A stretch of 42,211 bases of DNA, taken from positions 1 to 42,211 of the forward strand of contig CANQKN010000004.1 of NCBI GenBank assembly GCA_947624515.1, in the 5' to 3' direction. Both the position numbers and the translations under genes were made by a program. The stretch comes from an uncultured Bacilli bacterium (GTDB lineage Bacteria; Bacillota_I; Bacilli_A; RF39; UBA660). The notes beneath the pieces were generated by a model. The model was not told the DNA's origin. It saw nothing but the letters and a program-made list of their open reading frames with translations, and did not search any database. Shown here one piece after another: positions 9,351-18,509 of this stretch (positions within the stretch are counted from its first letter, which is position 1; every line of letters begins with the position of its first letter).

Positions 9351-10181
9351 CTACACTAGTTCTAATTCGCTAATACGAATAATCTTTTTTTGATTACGAA
9401 TACAATATTCAATAAATTCATAAAGATTCATCTTTTTAAGTTCCTTATCAAGAATATAACGATCGATTTCAAAGACGATACCGTCTCGCATCATATATCT
9501 TGGAAAATCTTCTTTTTCACATCCTAAATACATTAACCAATAAGGATAAATCTGTCTTTTTAAAAGAGAAGATTTTTCATTTTTTTGTACATAATTACTA
9601 CTTCCACTAATCTCTGTATATAGTTCATTTTTAATTGCCAGTTCTAATATCGTATCTACTATTTCCTGAAATTTTTTTTCAACGGGACCAATTTCGTTTT
9701 TTACTATGTAGTACATGATATTCACAATAGTAAGAACGGGGTTCTTTAAATCTTTACGATTTCCCCAACCAATACTAGTAGAATTCGGTGTGATTAAGAC
9801 AGAATCCATGATTGGGTGTAGAGCTAATACTGTGTATTCTTCTTTTAATGGAAATTTTAAAATTTCTTTAATGGATTCATTGATTGGTTTTTTATATTGA
9901 TCCCAGATTTTTAATAATGCCATACGATGTTTTTCCGTATCCTCTTTTAATTTTGAAAAAAGATTTGATTCGAATACTAGATTATATAAAGTATCATCAT
10001 CTGGAATAAAGTTCTTAATATCTAACAGCATTTCATCTTTATCTTTAGCAAGGTTATTATATTGTTTGCGATGAGTTAGATATAATTTTTGTTTAAACTC
10101 GTGTACAACTTCTGAAAAAGAAGTACCATACAATAAGTTCCATGTAAGTAAATAATCATTAATTGAAAAATTGAGTCTCAT
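9351..10181 (-). CDS. Unknown protein between polC and dnaE
   Basis: 276 aa, not recognised. No signal peptide, clear transmembrane segment, zinc motif or nucleotide-binding loop is visible. It is rich in charged residues and aromatic residues; the most distinctive stretch is around residues 121-141 (ALHPIMDSV ... SIGWGNRKDL). The protein is probably soluble and alpha-helical. It has an extended -10 promoter 27 nt upstream and runs into polC after 37 nt, so it is expressed with the polymerase. A link to replication is suggested only by this position. ATG 10181 is preceded by AAAGG at somewhat long spacing. Confidence 0.8.
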   Translation of the reverse strand: MRLNFSINDYLLTWNLLYGTSFSEVVHEFKQKLYLTHRKQYNNLAKDKDEMLLDIKNFIPDDDTLYNLVFESNLFSKLKEDTEKHRMALLKIWDQYKKPINESIKEILKFPLKEEYTVLALHPIMDSVLITPNSTSIGWGNRKDLKNPVLTIVNIMYYIVKNEIGPVEKKFQEIVDTILELAIKNELYTEISGSSNYVQKNEKSSLLKRQIYPYWLMYLGCEKEDFPRYMMRDGIVFEIDRYILDKELKKMNLYEFIEYCIRNQKKIIRISELELV

Positions 10182-10207
10182 CTTATCACTACCTTTGCTC
10201 CAATATA

Positions 10208-10216
10208 ACTATATCA
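10208..10216 (-). promoter_or_regulatory. Extended -10 promoter of the unknown gene-polC operon
   Basis: TGATATAGT, identical to the extended -10 of the T-box promoter; no good -35. Upstream, between here and the dnaE stop, a GGAAAC/GTTTCC hairpin lacks a T run and was not called as a terminator. Confidence 0.5.
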
Positions 10217-10311
10217 TAAAACAAACTTCTAGGAAACCTTTTTTCTTTTGTTTCCAAGAATTTTCTTTCCAAAAAACTGTTTTTTTCTCATATTGGAAAT
10301 GATTACCATTT

Positions 10312-13245
10312 TTATATTTTTTCAACTTTACTAACAATAATTTGAAAAGTATCGTATCTTCTTTCAACACGACCTTCTAATTTTAAAATATCCCCAACTT
10401 TAATAAACGGATATTTTTGATAAATTTTAGGAAATAATGTAAAATCGATTTTGTTGTATTCATCACTACCATCAAAAAACATCATTTCTTCTCCTTTTTT
10501 TGTCGCAATCACTTTTACTTTTTCCACTAACACAATGGTGGTAATGATTTGATTAAAATAATGAGAAATTCTATCTAGTGAAACTATTTTAGGAAACTTA
10601 GCTTTGTATGAAGTAACGGGATGATTACTTAAATAAAGTCCAAATAAATCTTTTTCCATTGCAATTAGTTCTTGATCTATGTATTCTTCCTTTATTTCTA
10701 GTTCTGGTTTTAATACAAATTCTTTTGCCAAGGTAGAAACTAATTCTGCATAGTTTAAAATGGCATCTAAATTTTCAATATAGGTTTTTCTCGTAATTCC
10801 AAATGAATCAAAGCATCCTGCTTGGATAAGAGATTCTAATACTTTTCGATTGATTCCTTTTACTTTGGCTAAAAAGTCAAAAATATCTACATAATATTCT
10901 TCACGACTTGCTACGATTTCATTACAAGTAATACTACCTACATTACGAATTCCAGAAAGTGGATAATAGATTCCTTCTTTGGTTACTTCATAACTACAAC
11001 TACTATGATTAATATCTGGTTTTAATATTGAAATTCCTAATGCTTTTACTTCACGAATATATTCTTTTGTTTTGGCTTCACTACCAATTACGGAAGATAA
11101 TAAACTAGCATAAAAATATTTCGGAAAATAACATTTTAAATAAGCCATTTTATAAGCGACTATTGAGTAAGCAACTGAATGACTGCGATTAAATCCAAAA
11201 TTGGCAAAATTTAAAATTAAGTCAAATATCTTTTTACTAGTTTCATATGAATAACCGTTATCTACACTTTTATGGATAAATTTTTCTTCTTCAGATTTTA
11301 AAATATCCATTTTCTTCTTACTCATAGCACGTCTTAAAATATCTGCTTCTCCTAATGTATACCCTGCTAATACATGAGCAATTTGCATAATTTGTTCCTG
11401 ATAAATAATAATTCCATATGTGCTTTTTAAAATTGGTTCTAAGCTAGGATCAAGATATTCTATTTTTTCTTCTTGGTGCTTTCTACGGATATATGAATCA
11501 ATATTTTGACTAGGACCAGGTCTAAATAAAGCAATGGCAGCAAAGATATCTTCCAAAGAATTTGGTTTTAATTTATATAGAAAATTCTTCATACCTTCAC
11601 TTTCAAATTGAAAAATACCAGTAGTATCTGCTTTAGCAAATAATTCTAATACTTTAGGATCATCTAAAGGAATCGTATTAAAATCAACTTTCTTATTTTC
11701 TTTTTGTTCAATATTAGCAATGATATTCATAATGGTAGTTAAAGTCTTGAGTCCTAAAAAGTCCATTTTTAATAGACCTAACTCTTCTAAATACTCCATT
11801 GTATAACCAGTTAAATACATCCCATCAGAGGATGTTAAAGGAATGACTTCATCTAAATCAATTTTACTCATCACGATACCAGCAGCATGACAAGAAATAT
11901 GTCTTGGATAACCTTCTATAAAAGATGCAATCTGATACATTTTCATTAATTTTTGATCTTGTTCAATCATTTTTTTAAGTTCCAAGTCTTGCATAGATAG
12001 ATCTTTTAATTTTAACTTGGTAACAGGTGGAATTTTTTTAGTAATTAAGTCAATTTGGTATGTTGGAATATTTAAAATACGACCAACATCTCTTAGGGCT
12101 TGTTTCGCTGCTAAAGTTCCAAATGTCACAATTCCACTTACTCTTTTTTTACCATATTTTTGAACTACATAATCAATTACTTGATCTCGATAGATATCAG
12201 GAAAGTCTGTATCGATATCAGGCATCGTTACTCTTTCTGGATTTAAAAATCTTTCAAATAACAAATTGTATTTTAAGGGATCAATATCGGTAATCCCCAA
12301 CGAATAGCACACTAATGAGCCAGCCCCACTACCACGACCTGGTCCTACTAAAATTTGATTTTTTTTCGCATAACGAATAAAATCATAAACTACTAAAAAA
12401 TAATTAGAAAATCCCATTTTGTCGATTATATCTAATTCATAGTTTAGTCGTTTTAAATAACTTTCTCTTACTTTTCCTTCACATCTTTTTTTTAGACCAA
12501 AGCTAGCTAATTCTTTTAAATATTCATGACTGGATAAGCCATTTGTCTCTTGATAAATAGGAAGTAATAATTCTGCTTTTGGAAATTCTAAATTGCATAA
12601 ATCAGCAATTCTGTTTGTAGTAAATAAGTTTTCATTACTAGTATAATCATAAATATCAGGAGTCTCTAAGGCATTATTTTCTATTACATAATGGGTATCA
12701 TCTAAAACTGTTTTCCCATCACGAATCATATATAAATATTTTAAATATTCTTTTTCTTTTTCATAAAGATATAAATTCTTTCTCACATAAACAACATTTT
12801 TCGTAATTAGAAGTGCTTTAAGTTCTTCTTGTTTCGTAGAATATCCAAGATATAAATCGCTAATTACTGGTTTTAATTTTGTGTAAGTATTTTCAAATTT
12901 TAAAGGTACAATGCCAATTACAGAATGATGAAATTTTTCTAAATCTTGCCATTCTATTTTTCTAGTGGATTGAATGGTAGATAACTTAACTAGTGTTTGA
13001 TATCCTTGATAATCTTTGGCATATAATAAAACGATATCGTTATCTAATAAAATTTCTAATCCAATAATTGGTTTAATTCCTACTTTTTTACATTTTTTAT
13101 AAAATTCCATCGTACCAAACATGTTATAGTCTGTTATGGCGGCAGAAGAAAAATGATTTTGTTGCAAGTAATCGATTAAGTGATCTATTGTGATGGTGCT
13201 AGATAGTAACGAATAAACTGTTTTAATATAAAGTGGCGTATACAT
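10312..13245 (-). CDS. dnaE: DNA polymerase III alpha subunit, DnaE type
   Basis: Second replicative polymerase, in Firmicutes thought to extend primers on the lagging strand before handing over to PolC. Seen: N-terminal PHP-like region whose usual HxH reads YIKTVYSLL, so the metal site is eroded; GPGRGSGAGSLVCY; catalytic MPDIDTDFPD (about residues 341-350); the third Asp region KMDFLGLKTL; ISCHAAGIVMS; helix-hairpin-helix near 780-810; and a C-terminal OB fold ending IVSKVEKI. 977 aa, about 130 shorter than B. subtilis DnaE. Three starts are close together; ATG 13245 has AGGAGG at 7 nt, better than ATG 13251 at 1 nt. Divergent from the plus-strand gene at 13336. Confidence 0.96.
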   Translation of the reverse strand: MYTPLYIKTVYSLLSSTITIDHLIDYLQQNHFSSAAITDYNMFGTMEFYKKCKKVGIKPIIGLEILLDNDIVLLYAKDYQGYQTLVKLSTIQSTRKIEWQDLEKFHHSVIGIVPLKFENTYTKLKPVISDLYLGYSTKQEELKALLITKNVVYVRKNLYLYEKEKEYLKYLYMIRDGKTVLDDTHYVIENNALETPDIYDYTSNENLFTTNRIADLCNLEFPKAELLLPIYQETNGLSSHEYLKELASFGLKKRCEGKVRESYLKRLNYELDIIDKMGFSNYFLVVYDFIRYAKKNQILVGPGRGSGAGSLVCYSLGITDIDPLKYNLLFERFLNPERVTMPDIDTDFPDIYRDQVIDYVVQKYGKKRVSGIVTFGTLAAKQALRDVGRILNIPTYQIDLITKKIPPVTKLKLKDLSMQDLELKKMIEQDQKLMKMYQIASFIEGYPRHISCHAAGIVMSKIDLDEVIPLTSSDGMYLTGYTMEYLEELGLLKMDFLGLKTLTTIMNIIANIEQKENKKVDFNTIPLDDPKVLELFAKADTTGIFQFESEGMKNFLYKLKPNSLEDIFAAIALFRPGPSQNIDSYIRRKHQEEKIEYLDPSLEPILKSTYGIIIYQEQIMQIAHVLAGYTLGEADILRRAMSKKKMDILKSEEEKFIHKSVDNGYSYETSKKIFDLILNFANFGFNRSHSVAYSIVAYKMAYLKCYFPKYFYASLLSSVIGSEAKTKEYIREVKALGISILKPDINHSSCSYEVTKEGIYYPLSGIRNVGSITCNEIVASREEYYVDIFDFLAKVKGINRKVLESLIQAGCFDSFGITRKTYIENLDAILNYAELVSTLAKEFVLKPELEIKEEYIDQELIAMEKDLFGLYLSNHPVTSYKAKFPKIVSLDRISHYFNQIITTIVLVEKVKVIATKKGEEMMFFDGSDEYNKIDFTLFPKIYQKYPFIKVGDILKLEGRVERRYDTFQIIVSKVEKI

Positions 13246-13284
13246 AATCATTCCTCCTCTTAATAATATCTTACCACAAAACTT

Positions 13285-13313
13285 TTGACTTTACTTAAAG
13301 AAAATGTTAGAAT
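13285..13313 (+). promoter_or_regulatory. Strong promoter of the plus-strand unknown gene
   Basis: TTGACT (-35, 13285-13290), 17-bp spacer, extended -10 TGTTAGAAT (TAGAAT at 13308-13313). The predicted start is near 13320, just ahead of the SD. An in-frame TTG at 13285 is part of the -35 itself and so cannot be the translation start. Confidence 0.75.
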
Positions 13314-13335
13314 GACTAGAGAAAGAGGAAATTTT

Positions 13336-14076
13336 ATGTATCTAGATTTATCACAAAGTTTAACAAAACAAGTTCCTGTTGTCGATTTTGATCGCATCAT
13401 GAGATATGATACGGAAAGAAATCTTTATTTTATATGGGATGGTACCATCTATTATGCAAAAAGACCTAATTTAAATGAATTACTCGGAGAAGAATTAGCA
13501 AAAGAGATTTATCTTGATACTGTTTCTTTTGAATTCTTTCAGAGTAAAAATGGAGAATTTTGGATGGCATCTAAATGTTTTAGAAAAGAAACTTGCAGTT
13601 ATTATAGTCCAATTGAAATTAGTTCAGACTTTTCTGAAAATACTTTATATTTATGGAAAGATATTTGCTTAGATTCGAAAAATAAAGATTGTTTTTTAGA
13701 ACATGTTTTTAAAATGTTTGCTATCGATATTTATATGAAACAACAAGATAGAGTCAGTAATGTAAAAATAGAAAAATTTGATACAGGTTATATTGATTTA
13801 GCCACTCTTTATGATTTTAGTAATAGTAGTTGGAATCAATTTATTGGATACTCTAATGGTTTTTATACTTTTTCTAGTTTAAGTGACTATCAGAAAATGT
13901 TTATTTGTTATCCACAGTTTTTAGATATTTTAAAACAAATTCAAGCTAAAAATATGAAATTTATTTTAGAAAAGATTGAAGAAAAAAAAGACATTGTTCT
14001 TTCCCCTACTATTAAAGATATTTATCTAAAAAGAGAAGAAATTTCTCAAAAAAAACTACAAAAAATTATAAATTAG
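13336..14076 (+). CDS. Unknown cytoplasmic protein
   Basis: 246 aa, not recognised. No signal peptide or membrane segment. It opens with MYLDLSQSLTKQVPVVDFDRI, is rich in aromatic and acidic residues, has four to five scattered cysteines, and ends in a Lys-rich helix (about residues 205-246). Looks like a single alpha/beta domain with a helical tail. ATG 13336 is preceded by AGAGGA at 6-nt spacing and by a near-consensus promoter. One of only two plus-strand genes here, head-to-head with dnaE and followed by rpmB with its own promoter. Base composition does not differ from the neighbours, so no sign of recent transfer. Confidence 0.75.
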   Translation: MYLDLSQSLTKQVPVVDFDRIMRYDTERNLYFIWDGTIYYAKRPNLNELLGEELAKEIYLDTVSFEFFQSKNGEFWMASKCFRKETCSYYSPIEISSDFSENTLYLWKDICLDSKNKDCFLEHVFKMFAIDIYMKQQDRVSNVKIEKFDTGYIDLATLYDFSNSSWNQFIGYSNGFYTFSSLSDYQKMFICYPQFLDILKQIQAKNMKFILEKIEEKKDIVLSPTIKDIYLKREEISQKKLQKIIN

Positions 14077-14087
14077 GAAATATTTAT

Positions 14088-14116
14088 TTGACTAAAAGGA
14101 AAATATATGATAAAGT
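14088..14116 (+). promoter_or_regulatory. rpmB: Promoter of rpmB
   Basis: TTGACT (14088-14093), 17-bp spacer, extended -10 TGATAAAGT (TAAAGT at 14111-14116). Start expected near 14123, about 20 nt before the SD AAGGAGG. Confidence 0.7.
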
Positions 14117-14158
14117 TATAAAGCAAGTTAATTTATGTATCAAAAGGAGGAATTAGAT

Positions 14159-14350
14159 ATGGCAGTTAAAATTACCAGTAAAAAGCCTTTATTCGGAAAT
14201 AAACGTTCTCATGCTTTAAATGCTACTCGTAAAAAACAAGGTGTAAATCTTCAAGTAGTTAGATTAGAAGATGGAACTAGAGTGAGAGTGAGTGCTAGAG
14301 AATTAAGAACAGCAAGAAAAGATGAAAAAGTTGAAGAAGTAAATGAGTAA
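14159..14350 (+). CDS. rpmB: 50S ribosomal protein L28
   Basis: Ribosomal large-subunit protein L28. Seen: [21 protein letters not shown], matching the family N-terminal motif (KKPxxGNxRSHA), then a basic core with [11 protein letters not shown] and the C-terminal ARELRTARK. It has no cysteines, so it is the zinc-free form. 63 aa, the normal length. An upstream in-frame ATG at 14135 adds eight residues but lacks an SD; ATG 14159 has AAGGAGG at 8-nt spacing. Its place next to rpe-rsgA-prkC matches the Bacillus gene order, although here it faces them tail-to-tail. Confidence 0.95.
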   Translation: MAVKITSKKPLFGNKRSHALNATRKKQGVNLQVVRLEDGTRVRVSARELRTARKDEKVEEVNE

Positions 14351-14413
14351 AATTACTTCTTTTTTGTTGATAAATACTATTATCATTTATTTTATTTCAA
14401 GTCTAGAAAAAAG

Positions 14414-14452
14414 AAAAAGTAATCTAAAATCCAGATCGTTAGATTACTTTTT
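14414..14452. terminator. Bidirectional terminator between rpmB and rpe
   Basis: 14-bp stem (AAAAAGTAATCTAA and its complement) with an 11-nt loop. Both directions end in T-rich tracts, so it can stop rpmB (+) and the priA-to-rpe operon (-). The rpe TAA stop abuts the stem. Confidence 0.85.
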
Positions 14453-15082
14453 TTATCTTAAACTATTAATACTTTCCTGAAAGTTATTGCTTGTTGTAAT
14501 ATAGGATCCTGATACAACCATATCTATATATGGTTTTACTTTTTTGATGGTTTCTTGATTCATTCCCCCATCGATACTAATGACAATAGCATTTTCTCTT
14601 TTGGTAATATATTCATGTAAGGACTTTACTTTCTTTACCGTTTCTTTGATAAATTCCTGGCCTCCATAACCTGGTTCTACTGCCATTACTAATACCATAT
14701 CAATCATATCTAAGTATGGTTCTAATTTTTTAAAATCCGTATTAGGATTAATTGCTAACCCACATTTAATTCCATAGCTATGAATCAAGTCGATATATTT
14801 TTCAATATTTTTATCAATTTCTAAATGGAATGTTATATATTCGCAATCTAATTGTGAGAACTTTTTAATATATTTTTTTAATCGTTTTGTCATCAGATGA
14901 ACATCTAATCTTTTTCTACTATATTTTCCAATTTGTTTTAATTTACGAAAAGGTATCTTTTTTCCTTTTACAAAACTTCCATCAATAAAATCAACATGGA
15001 TATAATCAATATCAGTTGCGGATAATTTGCTAACAACAGGAATCATTGTTTTACAAGATAAAAATGATGCAGATACTTTCAT
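14453..15082 (-). CDS. rpe: Ribulose-phosphate 3-epimerase
   Basis: Interconverts ribulose 5-phosphate and xylulose 5-phosphate in the pentose phosphate pathway. Seen: TIM-barrel signatures SASFLSC, YIHVDFIDGSF (metal-binding His and catalytic Asp), LDVHLM (metal His), AVEPGYGGQ (phosphate loop; usually VNPGFGGQ), and VISIDGGMN with the second catalytic Asp. 209 aa, near the usual 215-220. ATG 15082 has AGGTG at 5-nt spacing, and the SD overlaps the end of rsgA. Last gene of the operon; thiN, which often follows in Bacilli, is absent. The N-terminal SASFLSC differs a little from the usual APSILSAD, but the active-site residues are present. Confidence 0.9.
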   Translation of the reverse strand: MKVSASFLSCKTMIPVVSKLSATDIDYIHVDFIDGSFVKGKKIPFRKLKQIGKYSRKRLDVHLMTKRLKKYIKKFSQLDCEYITFHLEIDKNIEKYIDLIHSYGIKCGLAINPNTDFKKLEPYLDMIDMVLVMAVEPGYGGQEFIKETVKKVKSLHEYITKRENAIVISIDGGMNQETIKKVKPYIDMVVSGSYITTSNNFQESINSLR

Positions 15083-15090
15083 AGTAACAC

Positions 15091-15927
15091 CTACTTTCTG
15101 TTATGATCAGAAATTATCTTTTGATAGTTTTCATATCGGCTATTTAAAATTTTATGGTTATTTACAGCAGCTAATACTTTACATTCTTTTTCCTTTAAAT
15201 GCATACAATCTTGATAAGGACAATGATAATTTTTAAATTCAATAAAGCCATTACGAATATCTTCTTTTTCTAAAGCATCAAAATCAATGGAAGAAAATCC
15301 TGGAGTATCTAAAACTTTTCCCTTCCATAATTCTATTAATTCTACATGACGAGTGGTATGTTTTCCCCTACCTAATGCTTTTGAAATTTCTCCTGTTTCT
15401 AGATGTAAGTCTTTATTTAAATGATTTAATAATGTACTTTTACCGGCACCTGTTTGTCCTGTAAATACAGTAGTTTTTCCTTTCAATAAGTGTTTTATCT
15501 TCCATAAATTGGTATTCCATAATACCAAATAACCTATACTTTGGTAATATTTTTTTATTTTTTTAATTTCATTTTTTTCCGTTTTTGTTAATAAGTCTTG
15601 TTTGGTAAGACATATAATTGGCTTAATGTGATGGAATTCTAATAATACTAATAATTTATCTAATAAATTCGTAGAAAAATCAGGGCTTTTACAACTAGTT
15701 ACAATCAAAGCCTGATCGATATTACTAACAAGAGGGCGAATTAAAGTATTTTTGCGTGGTAAAATTTCTAGAATATACTGATTTTTTTCATCGAATTTTA
15801 CATAATCACCAACCGTTGGAGTAATATTATCATTTCGAAATTTTCCTCTAGAATGGCATTCATAAACCTTACCATTACTATTTACAAAATATAAATTACT
15901 GAGTATCTTAACAATTTGTCCTTTCAT
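15091..15927 (-). CDS. rsgA: Ribosome small-subunit biogenesis GTPase RsgA
   Basis: Circularly permuted GTPase that helps mature the 30S subunit. Seen: N-terminal OB fold (about 1-65); G4 CLTKQDL coming before G1 GQTGAGKST (about 157-165), which proves the permutation; G3 DTPGFSS; and the C-terminal zinc knuckle with C-x4-C-x-H-x5-C spacing (CPYQDCMHLKEKEC). 278 aa, normal. ATG 15927 has AAAGGTG at 5 nt, 20 nt after prkC. Same operon as prkC and rpe, as in Bacillus. Confidence 0.95.
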   Translation of the reverse strand: MKGQIVKILSNLYFVNSNGKVYECHSRGKFRNDNITPTVGDYVKFDEKNQYILEILPRKNTLIRPLVSNIDQALIVTSCKSPDFSTNLLDKLLVLLEFHHIKPIICLTKQDLLTKTEKNEIKKIKKYYQSIGYLVLWNTNLWKIKHLLKGKTTVFTGQTGAGKSTLLNHLNKDLHLETGEISKALGRGKHTTRHVELIELWKGKVLDTPGFSSIDFDALEKEDIRNGFIEFKNYHCPYQDCMHLKEKECKVLAAVNNHKILNSRYENYQKIISDHNRK

Positions 15928-15947
15928 TTTTTCACCTTTAGTATCAT

Positions 15948-17747
15948 TTATTCTGTTTTGGAATTCTCTTCTTTATTTTCATTTTCCTGTTCAGCATTTG
16001 GATCATTTGGAGTTGGTTGAGGCTCAATTTCTGGTTTTTTAGCTAATACGATTCTCAAATCAGAATGTGATATAATTGGTGTTTTTGGAGAACGCGATTG
16101 ACTAATTAAAGTTCCTTCATCAAATTGAGATGTTTCTTCATAATCGATTTTTAGATCAATTTCATACTTTTGACAAAAAGCTTCTATATCTTCTAAAGTC
16201 CAGCCTTCTTCTACCATGTCTGGATAAGATTCTACAATATTAGGAATATATAGCGTAATAGCATCTCCTTTTCCTAATTTCATACCTGCAGGAACACTTT
16301 GTTCAATGATTTCTTGTTCCTCATAGTCGCTATTCATATCCACATCTTTAGATTTAATGGTAACTTTCAGACCATAGACATCTTTTAATAAAGTTTCAAT
16401 TCGAATATAATTTTCACCAGTATAATCTTCTACTGTGTAGATTTCTTCTCCTAAAGATTCATACAAAGTAATGGTGCTTCCTTTTTTAATCGTTCTACCT
16501 GCTTGAGGATCTGTTTTGATAACATTTCCCTTTTCTACTTTATCATTTTCTTCTTTTATAGTTTCTAAAGCAACTTCAAATCCTTGTTCCTTTAGCTTAG
16601 ATTCAGCTTCTATAATAGATAATCCACTAACATCCGGTATTTTAATATCTGGTATTTTGGTAAAATAAGGTACTATAAAGAATAAAGTAAGTAAGATCAC
16701 TACGATTACGATAAAAATAGAAGCCAAAATTAATATAATTTTATTCGTTCTTTTAATCGTTTTATTTTCTTTTAAGAAAGAATCATCTAAATCTTCTTCT
16801 TTATCTTCAGATGGATTATTTAATTTTTCATCCGTTTTCTTTTTTACTGTCGAAATAGCTTTGGTATTTTCATCTACTTCATGTTCCGGATATTTAAAAA
16901 TTACTCTTTCTTCATTCATTCGTTCATCATTTAATACAGTTAATAAATCGGCATGCATTTCTTTGCTATCTGCATAGCGATTTTTAGGATTCTTAGCTGT
17001 TGCTTTTAAAATAACATTTTCTACACTTTGAGGAATCGCAGGATTCTTTTTACGGACACTAGGGATTTCTTCTCGCATTTGTTTTAATGCAATCTCAACT
17101 GCATTTTCCCCTTTAAATGGTAGACTTCCTGTTAAAATTTCATAGAATAAAATTCCCATAGAATATACATCACTACGAATTGTAGAACCTTTGCCACTTG
17201 CTTGTTCTGGTGGTAAATAATGTACACTTCCCATGACAGAATTTGTTTGGGTAAGTTGGGTAGAATTTAAAGCCATGGCAATTCCAAAATCAGTGATTTT
17301 GATTGCTCCATCTTCTTTAATCATAATATTTTGAGGCTTTAAATCTCTGTGAATAATATAACTATCATGAGCTTGGCTAATTCCATCTGTAATTTGAAGC
17401 ATAATATCAATTGCTTCACTAAGGGTAAGAGCTCCTCTTTTTTTGATTAATTGTTTTAATGTTTTTCCCTCAATATATTCCATGACAATATAATAAATTC
17501 CATTGTCTTCCCCAACATCATACATTTCTACAATGTTAGGATGGGAAAGGCTTGAAGCAGATAAGGCTTCTCTTTGAAATCTTCTTACAAACTTTTCATC
17601 ATTCGATAAATCGCCTCTTAATATTTTAATTGCTACTCTTCTATCTAAAATCGTATCATAGGCTAAATAAACATTAGCCATTCCACCTTCGCCAATACTT
17701 TTAATAATCTCATAACGATCATTAATTTTTTGCCCCTTTTCTACCAT
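15948..17747 (-). CDS. prkC: PASTA-domain Ser/Thr protein kinase
   Basis: Membrane sensor kinase that reads peptidoglycan fragments or lipid II through PASTA domains and phosphorylates cell-wall and division proteins. Seen: G-loop GEGGMANV (19-26), Lys41, catalytic HRDLKPQN (133-140), DFG (153-155), PPE; acidic linker 285-330; one membrane segment about 336-361; three PASTA repeats (about 366-432, 433-500, 501-572); Pro/Glu/Asn-rich tail. 599 aa, a typical size. Its ATG overlaps the prpC stop by 7 nt, so kinase and phosphatase are translationally coupled. Confidence 0.96.
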   Translation of the reverse strand: MVEKGQKINDRYEIIKSIGEGGMANVYLAYDTILDRRVAIKILRGDLSNDEKFVRRFQREALSASSLSHPNIVEMYDVGEDNGIYYIVMEYIEGKTLKQLIKKRGALTLSEAIDIMLQITDGISQAHDSYIIHRDLKPQNIMIKEDGAIKITDFGIAMALNSTQLTQTNSVMGSVHYLPPEQASGKGSTIRSDVYSMGILFYEILTGSLPFKGENAVEIALKQMREEIPSVRKKNPAIPQSVENVILKATAKNPKNRYADSKEMHADLLTVLNDERMNEERVIFKYPEHEVDENTKAISTVKKKTDEKLNNPSEDKEEDLDDSFLKENKTIKRTNKIILILASIFIVIVVILLTLFFIVPYFTKIPDIKIPDVSGLSIIEAESKLKEQGFEVALETIKEENDKVEKGNVIKTDPQAGRTIKKGSTITLYESLGEEIYTVEDYTGENYIRIETLLKDVYGLKVTIKSKDVDMNSDYEEQEIIEQSVPAGMKLGKGDAITLYIPNIVESYPDMVEEGWTLEDIEAFCQKYEIDLKIDYEETSQFDEGTLISQSRSPKTPIISHSDLRIVLAKKPEIEPQPTPNDPNAEQENENKEENSKTE

Positions 17748-18502
17748 GATTCTTCACCTTCTTTTTTTTCTCTTGGTATTCTTTCTAAATAAGCAATACT
17801 AATATTATCTGTTCCTCCACGATTCATTGCTTTTTTCATTAAACGAATTACTTTATCTTCCACTTCAAAATCACTTAGTAACACTCGTTCAATATTTTCA
17901 ATATCTAACATATTAGTAAGACCATCGCTGCAAAGAAGAATATCTGTTACTTCTTTATCACAATCAAAAATATCGACCTCAATAGGATTATTTGCTCCCA
18001 ATGCTTTCATTAGCACATTTCTTTTTGGATGATCCTTTGCCTGTTCTTCTGTCAATTCTCCAGCTGTTACTAATAAATTCACTAAAGTATGATCATATGT
18101 TACTTTATATAGGTGATTTTCTTTCATGGCAAAGCCACTAGAATCACCAATATTTCCAAATAAAACATAATCTTTACTACTGATTGCTAATACTAGGGTA
18201 GTTCCCATACCTTTACTTTCTGAATGTTGATCTACATAATTAAAAATTAGATCATTAATTTCTTTTACAGCATCCCGAATCCATTCAATCGCATCTTCTT
18301 TTTTCATATTACGAAAAGTATCTTGGAAATGTTTTCCTAAATAACTAATTGCAATCGAAGAAGCTACTTCTCCAGCACGGTGTCCTCCCATTCCATCAGC
18401 AACAGCTAATAGATAATCATCTTCTTGGTTTCTGACAATAATTACACTATCTTCATTATGACTTCTAACTTTACCAGCATCGGTTAAATAAAATGATTTC
18501 AT
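17741..18502 (-). CDS. prpC: PP2C-family Ser/Thr phosphatase
   Basis: Removes phosphates placed by PrkC; cytoplasmic, needs Mn/Mg. Seen: TDAGKVRSHNEDS near the start, ADGMGGHRAGEVAS (metal Asp and conserved Gly-Gly-His), GDSSG, LLCSDGLTNML, and the C-terminal GGTDNISIAYL. 253 aa, normal for PrpC/Stp. ATG 18502 fits the family N-terminus (MKSFYLTD); AAGGAGG lies 12 nt upstream inside the rlmN end, longer than ideal. A longer in-frame start at 18565 would overlap rlmN and has no SD. Overlaps prkC by 7 nt. Confidence 0.95.
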   Translation of the reverse strand: MKSFYLTDAGKVRSHNEDSVIIVRNQEDDYLLAVADGMGGHRAGEVASSIAISYLGKHFQDTFRNMKKEDAIEWIRDAVKEINDLIFNYVDQHSESKGMGTTLVLAISSKDYVLFGNIGDSSGFAMKENHLYKVTYDHTLVNLLVTAGELTEEQAKDHPKRNVLMKALGANNPIEVDIFDCDKEVTDILLCSDGLTNMLDIENIERVLLSDFEVEDKVIRLMKKAMNRGGTDNISIAYLERIPREKKEGEESW

Positions 18503-18509
18503 ACTTATG

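Noticed and set aside
10225-10260. GGAAAC/GTTTCC hairpin after dnaE as a terminator
   Set aside because: Six-bp stem with a mismatch beyond it and no T run on the minus strand.
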